Below are positions 1 through 4,947 of a stretch of 6,777 nucleotides of DNA, piece after piece. Origin of the DNA: an uncultured Ruminococcus sp. (GTDB lineage: Bacteria; Bacillota; Clostridia; Oscillospirales; Ruminococcaceae). Where the stretch lies: the NCBI GenBank assembly GCA_946540705.1, contig CAMNJD010000163.1, positions 1-6,777 of the forward strand, written 5' to 3'. Under the pieces are notes generated by a model. That model had not been told where the DNA came from. It did no database searches and saw only the letters and a list, made by a program, of their open reading frames with translations. The translations under genes were made by a program, and so were the position numbers. Within the stretch, counting starts at the first letter, position 1, and every line of letters starts with the position of its first letter.

Positions 1-15
1 TTTATGTTAGTAACA

Positions 16-44
16 ATTATAGCATAACATATCTGCACTGTCAA
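16..44 (-). promoter_or_regulatory. Perfect consensus sigma-A promoter firing out of the left edge
   Basis: Read on the minus strand, TTGACA (44-39) and TATAAT (21-16) are both exact consensus hexamers separated by 17 bp. Transcription would start near position 9 and leave the window at once, so the gene or RNA it serves is not visible. It faces away from the plus-strand promoter at 397-426, so the 350 bp between them form a divergent intergenic region. That this is a promoter is inferred from the motif alone. Confidence 0.75.
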
Positions 45-52
45 TAGAAACA

Positions 53-89
53 CCATAGTACTTCTGACCGCATATCAGAAATACTATGG
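53..89. repeat. 15-bp inverted repeat behind the left-edge promoter
   Basis: The arms are CCATAGTACTTCTGA (53-67) and TCAGAAATACTATGG (75-89), separated by the 7-nt loop CCGCATA. There is one mismatch (C61 against A81), which becomes a G-U wobble when transcribed on the minus strand, so the hairpin is fully paired in that orientation. It lies 8 bp upstream of the -35 hexamer of the minus-strand promoter. No long T-run follows on either side: the minus strand continues TGTTTCT and the plus strand continues CTTAAAAC. It could be an operator for that promoter, an RNA hairpin, or a weak terminator of a minus-strand transcript. Confidence 0.6.
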
Positions 90-396
90 CTTAAAACTTC
101 TATATCAGCATCGCCCTTAAAGTCCGGCCTTTGATTACCGTTGTGGGCAGAAGCAGTGCAAAAGATCTGTGAATGGGGGAAGACACCCCCGTTTTCCTCG
201 CTTTTGAACGCAGAGGCAGCCCCTCCGGACTCCGCGGGCTTTTTGAAAGAAGCTGACGTACCAAAATCTTTATATTGGGGCTCGGAACATATTGTGCATT
301 TTCTGCCTGCACGGATTATGTTGCACAAGGAACGAAACTATCATATCGGATTCTTTGTGAATTCCGGAAAATGCAAACCGCTCTGTATGAAATTAC
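90..396. other. Noncoding region with clustered potential RNA helices
   Basis: I see no gene here. Short open frames exist on both strands, but none has a ribosome binding site or a recognisable protein sequence. On the plus strand three local hairpins follow one another: GGGGG/CCCCC (175-179 with 186-190, then GTTTT), CCTCGC/GC-A-GAGG (196-201 with 210-216), and AGCCC/GGGCT (218-222 with 236-240, then a T-run). They are bracketed by longer-range complementarities: GGCAGAA (146-152) with TTCTGCC (301-307), TGCA (157-160) with TGCA (295-298), and AAAGAT (161-166) with ATCTTT (266-271). All are nested without crossing. This could be a structured RNA, a leader or 3' remnant, or chance. No plus-strand promoter was seen in front of it. 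Confidence 0.35.
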
Positions 397-426
397 TTGA
401 CAAAATGTGATCGTATCGTGTATAAT
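397..426 (+). promoter_or_regulatory. Consensus sigma-A promoter of the zinc-ribbon membrane protein gene
   Basis: TTGACA (397-402) and TATAAT (421-426) match consensus exactly with an 18-bp spacer. The predicted start near 433 gives a 5' leader of about 107 nt before the ATG at 540. The leader contains a possible hairpin: GCTGT-G-CGG (483-491) pairs with CCG-G-ACAGC (496-504) around a 4-nt loop, with one G-G mismatch. The function of the leader is unknown. Confidence 0.8.
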
Positions 427-539
427 ATTACCAATCTGTGAACAGCTCCCCGAAAAACAGAATAGCTGCGGCAGATCGAATGGCTGTGCGGGCTCCCGGA
501 CAGCACCGTATCATCTTCGGACAAAGAGAGGTAAGAGCT

Positions 540-1205
540 ATGGTTTGTAAGGTTTGCGGACGCAATAATCCGGCAGGACAGTATACCTGCATCGGATGCA
601 GTGCGGTTCTGGGTTCCCCGAATAACGGGCAGTCAAGCGGCGTGCCGGGCGTTTCTGCACCGAGCGCATATTCCTCAAGCGCATTCCCGACACCGATGCC
701 GTCTTCGACACCGTATACAACGCCGACCGGCTATACGCCCGGCAGCTTCGTTGCTCCGGCAAAAAAGCAGCTCAACATCTTCGGACTGGTTGCCTCGCTG
801 ATCTTTGCACTGAGCGCACTGATGAAATTCGCAACAGTGACGGTCGAGGTGCTTGGCTTCCCGTATTCCGAGAGCGTCAGGCTGATCCAGGGTGCTGCGG
901 GTATCGAGCTGCTCGCGATCGCTGCAATCGGCATCGTTGCCTCCGTGATGCACAATAACAAGGCGCTGATCGGAGCGGGCGTTCTGTCTATGGCCTATAT
1001 GCTGTACAAGGTTGTCACGTTTGACAATTACTCCCGCGATGCGCTGAATAAGCTAAACAGCGAGATGGGCTCGTATGACTACTCCGAGTATCTGAGTATT
1101 GACATCACCAAGAACGGCGGCTTCTGGATGCTGGTATTCAGCGCTGTGCTGGTGCTTGCGGCGGGTGTTGTATCACTGATCATCGACAAAAAAGAAGGAT
1201 TCTGA
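540..1205 (+). CDS. Zinc-ribbon membrane protein of unknown function (four predicted TM segments)
   Basis: This encodes 221 aa. The ATG at 540 is chosen because AGAGAGG (525-531) sits 8 nt upstream. The frame is open back to a GTG at 438, but that start has no ribosome binding site and lies almost at the transcription start. The N-terminus has a compact zinc ribbon, CxxC-x10-CxxC (Cys3, Cys6, Cys17, Cys20). A Ser/Pro/Thr-rich, probably disordered linker follows (about residues 24-75), then hydrophobic segments at about 78-98, 119-137, 142-160 and 194-214. A polar, Tyr/Asp-containing stretch lies between the third and fourth segments, and the tail is short and charged (DKKEGF). A cytosolic zinc ribbon joined to a small membrane domain is a common layout among poorly characterised Firmicutes proteins. 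I do not recognise a specific family and assign no function. The gene has its own promoter and tandem terminators, so it is probably monocistronic although it lies next to parA. Confidence 0.85.
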   Translation: MVCKVCGRNNPAGQYTCIGCSAVLGSPNNGQSSGVPGVSAPSAYSSSAFPTPMPSSTPYTTPTGYTPGSFVAPAKKQLNIFGLVASLIFALSALMKFATVTVEVLGFPYSESVRLIQGAAGIELLAIAAIGIVASVMHNNKALIGAGVLSMAYMLYKVVTFDNYSRDALNKLNSEMGSYDYSEYLSIDITKNGGFWMLVFSAVLVLAAGVVSLIIDKKEGF

Positions 1206-1214
1206 ATTTGTTTT

Positions 1215-1247
1215 ACGTCCTCCGGTCAGACGGCCGGGGGACGTTTT
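1215..1247 (+). terminator. Intrinsic terminator after the zinc-ribbon gene, first hairpin
   Basis: The stem is ACGTCCTCCGG (1215-1225) with CCGGGGGACGT (1234-1244), 11 pairs including one G-U, around an 8-nt loop. It runs into TTTT (1244-1247). The T-run is short, but the stem is strong and lies 10 nt after the stop codon. Confidence 0.7.
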
Positions 1248-1253
1248 GCATCG

Positions 1254-1275
1254 GTGCGGACAGCGCCGCACTTTT
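1254..1275 (+). terminator. Second, tandem terminator-like hairpin
   Basis: GTGCGG (1254-1259) pairs perfectly with CCGCAC (1266-1271) around a 6-nt loop, followed by TTTT (1272-1275). It lies 6 nt after the first hairpin and would back it up, insulating parA from upstream readthrough. A weaker GGGC/GCCC hairpin (1277-1287) follows, ending near ATTTTA. Confidence 0.5.
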
Positions 1276-1363
1276 GGGGCGATGCCCGGCATTTTACTTT
1301 GTATTGTGCAGAACAACCGGAATTCAACAGAAAAACGCGGCGAAATTCTCAGTCCGGCACTGC

Positions 1364-1382
1364 CGTTTCAGAGCGTGAAACG
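1364..1382. promoter_or_regulatory. parS-like inverted repeat upstream of the parA promoter
   Basis: CGTTTCA (1364-1370) and TGAAACG (1376-1382) are perfect 7-bp inverted arms around GAGCG. The bacterial parS consensus core is GTTTCACGTGAAAC; this site is the same core with GAG inserted between the left arm and the central CG. It lies 13 bp upstream of the parA -35 box. The extra 3 bp would change the spacing and rotation of the half-sites, so normal ParB binding is uncertain. A degenerate parS, an autoregulatory operator and coincidence all remain possible. Confidence 0.4.
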
Positions 1383-1395
1383 CAGAAATTCCCTC

Positions 1396-1424
1396 TTTAC
1401 ATTTCCTTTTTAATATGGTATAAT
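1396..1424 (+). promoter_or_regulatory. Sigma-A promoter of the parA-parB-guaB unit, with extended -10
   Basis: TTTACA (1396-1401, five of six matches) and TATAAT (1419-1424, exact) are 17 bp apart. TGG directly before the -10 hexamer gives an extended -10 element. The predicted start is near 1431, leaving a leader of about 63 nt before the parA ATG. Confidence 0.8.
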
Positions 1425-1447
1425 GGAGGGTAACAGAAAGAAAAAAA

Positions 1448-1487
1448 GCCGGTGCCTGATGTGCCGGCACTTGTGCAAAGGAGGCAC
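1448..1487 (+). promoter_or_regulatory. parA leader hairpin with alternative pairing to the ribosome binding site
   Basis: GCCGGTGC (1448-1455) can pair with GTGCCGGC (1461-1468) around a 5-nt loop, with two G-U pairs. GTGCC occurs twice (1452-1456 and 1461-1465), and each copy is complementary to GGCAC at 1483-1487, which covers the last two bases of the Shine-Dalgarno site AAAGGAGG (1477-1484). The leader could therefore switch between an upstream hairpin and a form that partly hides the ribosome binding site. This is inferred from complementarity only. Confidence 0.3.
1477..1484 (+). promoter_or_regulatory. Ribosome binding site that fixes the parA start
   Basis: AAAGGAGG lies 9 nt before the ATG at 1494, an optimal arrangement. 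It rules out an upstream in-frame GTG at 1452, which has no such site. Confidence 0.9.
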
Positions 1488-1493
1488 GCCCAA

Positions 1494-2300
1494 ATGGGTA
1501 AAATCATCGCAGTTGCGAATCAGAAAGGCGGCGTCGGCAAGTCTACGACCGTCGTCAGCCTCGCCGCTTACCTCGGCATGCGCGGCAAAAAAGTCCTCTG
1601 CATCGACACCGATTCACAGGGAAATACCACGACCGGCCTCGGCATTGCCAAAAAAGGTCTGCCCTGCTCCTGCTATGAGGTGCTGATCGGCAAATCCCGC
1701 ATTCAGGACGCGATCGTCGAAACGGAATACGAAAATGTCAGCCTCGTGCCGGCTGTCTCCGCACTCGCAGGCGCCGAGATCGACCTGATCGAGGTCGATA
1801 ACCGCGTGCAGCGCCTCAAAATGGCGCTCATGACCTGCCGCCTCTCTTATGACTATATCCTCATCGACTGCCCGCCGTCCCTCAGCCTTGTGACACTCAA
1901 TAATCTCGTGTCTGCCGATTCCGTGCTCATCCCGATGACAGCGGAATTCCTCTCGCTGGAGGGCCTCTCGCAGCTCTATGAAACTATCCGGATCGTCAAA
2001 TCCAAGTATAACCCCGGCCTCGAGATTCAGGGCATCCTGTTCACGATGTACGATGCACGGCTCAATCTCTCCGTGCAGGTCGTCGAGGAGGTCGAAAAAT
2101 ATTTCCCCGGCAAGGTCTTTCAGACGAAGATCCCCCGGAACGTCCGCCTCTCGGAGGCCCCCAGCCACGGCAAGCCCGTGTTCTATTATGACCGCGCCTC
2201 CAAGGGCGCTGAGGCTTATGAAATGCTCGGCCATGAGCTGCTGGGCGAGCCGCTCGAACCCGACAGAAAGCCCAGACGTTTTATCTTCAGCCGGAGATAA
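1494..2300 (+). CDS. parA: ParA/Soj chromosome-partitioning ATPase
   Basis: This 268-aa protein is close in length to B. subtilis Soj. It belongs to the MinD/ParA class of deviant Walker P-loop ATPases, which bind the nucleoid as ATP dimers and are stimulated by ParB. The family signatures are in order: deviant Walker A KGGVGKST (residues 11-18, signature Lys11), Walker A' with Asp38 and Asp40 in DTDSQGN, Walker B ILIDCPPS with Asp125, then the conserved EFLSLEGLSQL, LNLSVQVVEEV and IPRNVRLSEAPSHGKP blocks. The C-terminal tail is basic and Arg-rich. One oddity is Ser41 where the family usually has Pro in DxDPQGN. The start follows from the strong site at 1477-1484. parB follows after 41 bp, the usual pairing. 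In B. subtilis, Soj also controls DnaA at initiation; whether that holds here is inference. Confidence 0.95.
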   Translation: MGKIIAVANQKGGVGKSTTVVSLAAYLGMRGKKVLCIDTDSQGNTTTGLGIAKKGLPCSCYEVLIGKSRIQDAIVETEYENVSLVPAVSALAGAEIDLIEVDNRVQRLKMALMTCRLSYDYILIDCPPSLSLVTLNNLVSADSVLIPMTAEFLSLEGLSQLYETIRIVKSKYNPGLEIQGILFTMYDARLNLSVQVVEEVEKYFPGKVFQTKIPRNVRLSEAPSHGKPVFYYDRASKGAEAYEMLGHELLGEPLEPDRKPRRFIFSRR

Positions 2301-2341
2301 TCTGCTCCGTATCATCTACATGAAAGAAAGCAGGCGAGAAT

Positions 2342-3214
2342 ATGGCAAGAGGCGGACTCGGACTCGGCAGCGGGCTCGGATCGCTGTTTGAGCAGAATGC
2401 GGCTGACCCCGCAAGCGGCGTGCAGACCGTCCGGATCACCGAGATTGAACAGAACCGCGCACAGCCCAGAAAGGTCTTTGACGATGAAGCACTGACCGAG
2501 CTGGCACAGTCTATCCAGGCGCACGGCATGATCCAGCCGATCGTCGTGCGGCCGATCGGGGAGAAGCGCTATCAGATCGTTGCGGGCGAGCGCCGCTGGC
2601 GTGCTGCAAAGCGCATCGGGCTCTCAGAGGTTCCGGTCATCATCCGCGAGATGAATGACACGGAGGCCGGCCAGATCGCGATGATCGAAAACCTCCAGCG
2701 CGAAAACCTCAATCCGATTGAAGAAGCAATGGGCTATCAGGCGCTCATGGAGCAGTTCCATATGACGCAGGATGAGGTCGCGAAAACCGTCGGACGCTCC
2801 CGTCCGGCCGTCGCGAACAGCCTCAGACTGCTGAATCTGCCGGTGCTCGTGCAGGAATTTCTCGAAAAGGGACGCATTTCCGTCGGCCACGCAAAAGCGC
2901 TCGCTGCCGTGAAGGATGAACAGCTCCTCATTCAGCTTGCGCAGAGAGCCGCCGAGGACCGCATTACCGTCAGAGAGATCGAGGCCATTGCGCAGCGGCA
3001 GAACGGCTCGGCAAAGGCCGCTCCCGCCGAGAAGCAGAAAACGCCTGAGCAGATCTTCTATGAGGAAATGGAGATCAGCCTCGGAAACCATCTGGGACGC
3101 AGGGTGCAGGTGCAGACCGGCAAGAAAAAAGGCACGCTCACCCTTGAGTTTTATAACAAAGAGGATCTGCAAACGCTTTGTCAGCTCCTCACAAAGGAAG
3201 CAGAAAACCAGTGA
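2342..3214 (+). CDS. parB: ParB/Spo0J chromosome-partitioning protein (CTP-dependent parS clamp)
   Basis: This 290-aa protein has a normal ParB length. The N-terminus is Gly-rich (RGGLGLGSGLGSLF), like the ParA-stimulating peptide of other ParBs. The N-domain follows: LAQSIQAHGMIQPIVVRP (54-71), the CTP-binding arginine motif GERRWRA (82-88) and ENLQRENLNPIEEA (116-129). Residues about 141-164 form the helix-turn-helix that reads parS (MTQDEVAKTVGRSRPAVANS). A Lys/Gln/Ala-rich linker (about 220-235) leads to the C-terminal dimerisation domain. In this family, ParB loads at parS, slides as a CTP-closed clamp, recruits SMC and stimulates ParA. The ribosome binding site is weak (AGGCGAG, 2332-2338, only 3 nt before the ATG), so translation may partly depend on coupling with parA. 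There is no intact parS in the window. Confidence 0.95.
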   Translation: MARGGLGLGSGLGSLFEQNAADPASGVQTVRITEIEQNRAQPRKVFDDEALTELAQSIQAHGMIQPIVVRPIGEKRYQIVAGERRWRAAKRIGLSEVPVIIREMNDTEAGQIAMIENLQRENLNPIEEAMGYQALMEQFHMTQDEVAKTVGRSRPAVANSLRLLNLPVLVQEFLEKGRISVGHAKALAAVKDEQLLIQLAQRAAEDRITVREIEAIAQRQNGSAKAAPAEKQKTPEQIFYEEMEISLGNHLGRRVQVQTGKKKGTLTLEFYNKEDLQTLCQLLTKEAENQ

Positions 3215-3225
3215 AAATGAAAGAC

Positions 3226-3231
3226 GGAGGT
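3226..3231 (+). promoter_or_regulatory. Ribosome binding site that fixes the guaB start
   Basis: GGAGGT lies 8 nt before the ATG at 3240. The guaB frame stays open upstream inside parB for 108 codons, but that stretch has no family similarity. This site places the true start after the parB stop. Confidence 0.85.
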
Positions 3232-3239
3232 ATGTGAAA

Positions 3240-4709
3240 ATGCTAGAAAACGCGAACAAATTTCAAAAGGAAGGTCTGACCTTCGACGATGTGCTGCTGA
3301 TCCCCGGTGAATCCGATGTCACCCCGAATCAGATCCGTCTTGCGACAAGACTGGCAGGCAATATCCAGCTCAACACCCCGATCATGACCTCTGCAATGGA
3401 CACGGTCACGGAATCCAAAATGGCGATCGCCATTGCGCGTGAGGGCGGCATCGGCATCATCCACAAGAATATGACCATCGAGAAGCAGTGCGATGAGGTC
3501 GATAAGGTCAAGCGCTCCGAGAACGGCGTAATCGTCAACCCCTTCTCGCTGACTGAGGACCGCTATGTCTATGACGCAGATGAACTCATGGGCAAATACA
3601 AGATCTCCGGCGTCCCGATCGTGGACAAGGAGGGACATCTGGTCGGTATCATCACAAACCGCGATATGCGCTTCCTCACGGATTTCAGCACGCGCATCAG
3701 TGAGGTCATGACCAAGGAAAACCTCGTGACCGCTCCGGTCGGCACAACGCTTGACGAGGCGCAGGAGATCCTCCGCGCACACAAAATCGAGAAGCTCCCG
3801 ATCGTTGACGAAAAGGGCATTCTCCGCGGCCTCATCACCATTAAAGATATCGAAAAATCCGTCAAGTACCCGAATTCTGCGCGTGACGCGGGCGGCAGAC
3901 TGCTCTGCGGCGCTGCAATCGGCGTGACGAAGGACGTTCTCGACCGCGCAGGCGCACTGATCGACGCAAAGGCAGATGTGCTCGTGCTCGACAGCGCACA
4001 CGGCCACAGCGCAAATATCATCCGCACCCTGAAGGAGATCAAGGCTGCATTCCCCGGTACCCCGGTCATCGCGGGCAACATCGCGACCGCCGAGGGCGCA
4101 GAGGCGCTGATCGCCGCAGGTGCAGATGCGATCAAGGTCGGTATCGGCCCGGGCTCGATCTGTACGACCCGTGTCGTTGCCGGTATCGGCGTGCCGCAGA
4201 TCACTGCGATCTACGATGCGGCATGCGTCGCTGAAAAGCACAATATTCCCGTCATCGCAGACGGCGGCATCAAGTATTCCGGCGATATCGTCAAGGCGCT
4301 CGCAGCCGGTGCGAACGTCGTCATGCTCGGCAGCCTGTTTGCGGGCTGCGATGAGGCACCCGGCGCGACGGAGATCTATCAGGGCAGACAGTTCAAGGTC
4401 TACCGCGGCATGGGCTCGCTCGGCGCAATGGAATGCGGCTCCAAGGACCGCTACTTCCAGGAGGGCGCAAAGAAGCTCGTTCCGGAAGGCGTCGAGGGCA
4501 GAGTGCCTTACAAGGGGCTCGTCGCCGAGACGGTGTTCCAGCTCTGCGGCGGCATCCGCTCCGGTATGGGCTACTGCGGCTGTGTCGATATCCCGACGCT
4601 GCACGAGCGTGCGAAGTTCGTCCGCATCACCGGTGCAGGCCTCAAGGAAAGCCATCCGCACGATATTTACATCACCAAGGAAGCACCGAACTACTCCGTT
4701 TCAATCTGA
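3240..4709 (+). CDS. guaB: Inosine-5'-monophosphate dehydrogenase
   Basis: GuaB oxidises IMP to XMP with NAD+ in the cytosol, the committed step from IMP to GMP and GTP. The 489-aa length fits the family. An N-terminal barrel segment (LTFDDVLLIPGESDV, 13-27; MTSAMDTVTE, 49-58) is interrupted by two CBS domains (about 94-150 and 153-210), which in this family bind nucleotides and regulate activity. The barrel then resumes with the NAD-side motif LDSAHGHS (Asp251), the potassium/active-site loop GPGSICTTR with nucleophile Cys308, the IMP-phosphate motif ADGGIKYSGD (Asp341), and the mobile flap Arg404-Tyr405 that activates water. All key residues are present, so it should be active. It starts 25 bp after parB with no terminator between, suggesting co-transcription with parAB. 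I saw no purine riboswitch or separate promoter in that gap. Confidence 0.97.
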   Translation: MLENANKFQKEGLTFDDVLLIPGESDVTPNQIRLATRLAGNIQLNTPIMTSAMDTVTESKMAIAIAREGGIGIIHKNMTIEKQCDEVDKVKRSENGVIVNPFSLTEDRYVYDADELMGKYKISGVPIVDKEGHLVGIITNRDMRFLTDFSTRISEVMTKENLVTAPVGTTLDEAQEILRAHKIEKLPIVDEKGILRGLITIKDIEKSVKYPNSARDAGGRLLCGAAIGVTKDVLDRAGALIDAKADVLVLDSAHGHSANIIRTLKEIKAAFPGTPVIAGNIATAEGAEALIAAGADAIKVGIGPGSICTTRVVAGIGVPQITAIYDAACVAEKHNIPVIADGGIKYSGDIVKALAAGANVVMLGSLFAGCDEAPGATEIYQGRQFKVYRGMGSLGAMECGSKDRYFQEGAKKLVPEGVEGRVPYKGLVAETVFQLCGGIRSGMGYCGCVDIPTLHERAKFVRITGAGLKESHPHDIYITKEAPNYSVSI

Positions 4710-4713
4710 GCAC

Positions 4714-4758
4714 AAACCGCATGCGCCGCAGGGAAACCGGCAGCGCATGCGGTTTTTT
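4714..4758 (+). terminator. Strong intrinsic terminator of the parA-parB-guaB unit
   Basis: AAACCGCATGCGC (4714-4726) pairs perfectly with GCGCATGCGGTTT (4743-4755), giving 13 bp around a 16-nt loop. Six T residues (4753-4758) overlap the end of the 3' arm. It lies 4 nt after the guaB stop. The A-run and T-run on opposite sides could also let it work for minus-strand transcription. Confidence 0.93.
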
Positions 4759-4799
4759 GCAGGGCTGCAATGTAAGCAGTGCATGAAAATAAATTCGTT

Positions 4800-4828
4800 T
4801 TATCCACGTTTTCTAAGGATTATGCATA
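4800..4828 (+). other. Two near-consensus DnaA boxes in an AT-rich gap
   Basis: TTATCCACG (4800-4808) and TTATGCATA (4820-4828) each differ at one position from TTATNCACA. They share orientation and start exactly 20 bp apart, about two helical turns. Spo0J/ParB genes often lie near oriC, which makes this worth recording. Two imperfect boxes are weak evidence and could be chance in AT-rich DNA. The second box overlaps the proposed -35 region of the next gene. Confidence 0.2.
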
Positions 4829-4856
4829 TACAATTTTATAGCAGATACGATATAAT
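4827..4856 (+). promoter_or_regulatory. Probable promoter of the esterase gene
   Basis: TATAAT (4851-4856) is an exact -10 hexamer. The best -35 candidate is TATACA (4827-4832), four of six matches with an 18-bp spacer. The weak -35 suggests dependence on an activator or modest basal expression. The leader would be about 85 nt. The strong terminator upstream means the esterase needs its own promoter. Confidence 0.55.
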
Positions 4857-4947
4857 ACAATCAGACAGATATACGCTCGTGCCAAAACAGATAAAACACG
4901 CTTCTTTCATTTCAGGGGGATACCATTCATGAAAGGATGTATCTGTT

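Noticed and set aside
41..328. Minus-strand open frames of 95 and 70 codons
   Set aside because: They overlap each other in different frames, one crosses the 53-89 inverted repeat and the -35 box, and neither has a ribosome binding site.
141..410. Plus-strand 89-codon open frame in the left intergenic region
   Set aside because: It starts at a GTG with no ribosome binding site, runs through hairpins and into the -35 of a consensus promoter, and its product resembles no protein I know.
438..539. Longer N-terminus for the zinc-ribbon protein from a GTG at 438
   Set aside because: It has no Shine-Dalgarno site and lies about 5 nt from the predicted transcription start. The extra residues look random, and a good site serves the ATG at 540.
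1282..1413. 43-codon plus-strand frame between the terminators and the parA promoter
   Set aside because: It has no properly spaced ribosome binding site, overlaps a small hairpin and the parS-like repeat, and ends inside the parA promoter spacer.
2916..3239. N-terminal extension of guaB into parB
   Set aside because: It is the parB coding sequence read in another frame, Arg/Ser-rich, with no IMPDH similarity. The true start has GGAGGT 8 nt upstream.
3215..3239. Purine riboswitch or PurR-type control in front of guaB
   Set aside because: The gap is only 25 bp and is filled by the ribosome binding site, so there is no room for an aptamer and no promoter is visible.
3243..4661. 472-codon antisense frame opposite guaB, and similar antisense frames opposite parA, parB and the esterase
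   Set aside because: GC-rich codon bias leaves the antisense strand open. The products are low-complexity Asp/Ala/Arg/His-rich shadows without start signals, and the sense proteins are unmistakable.
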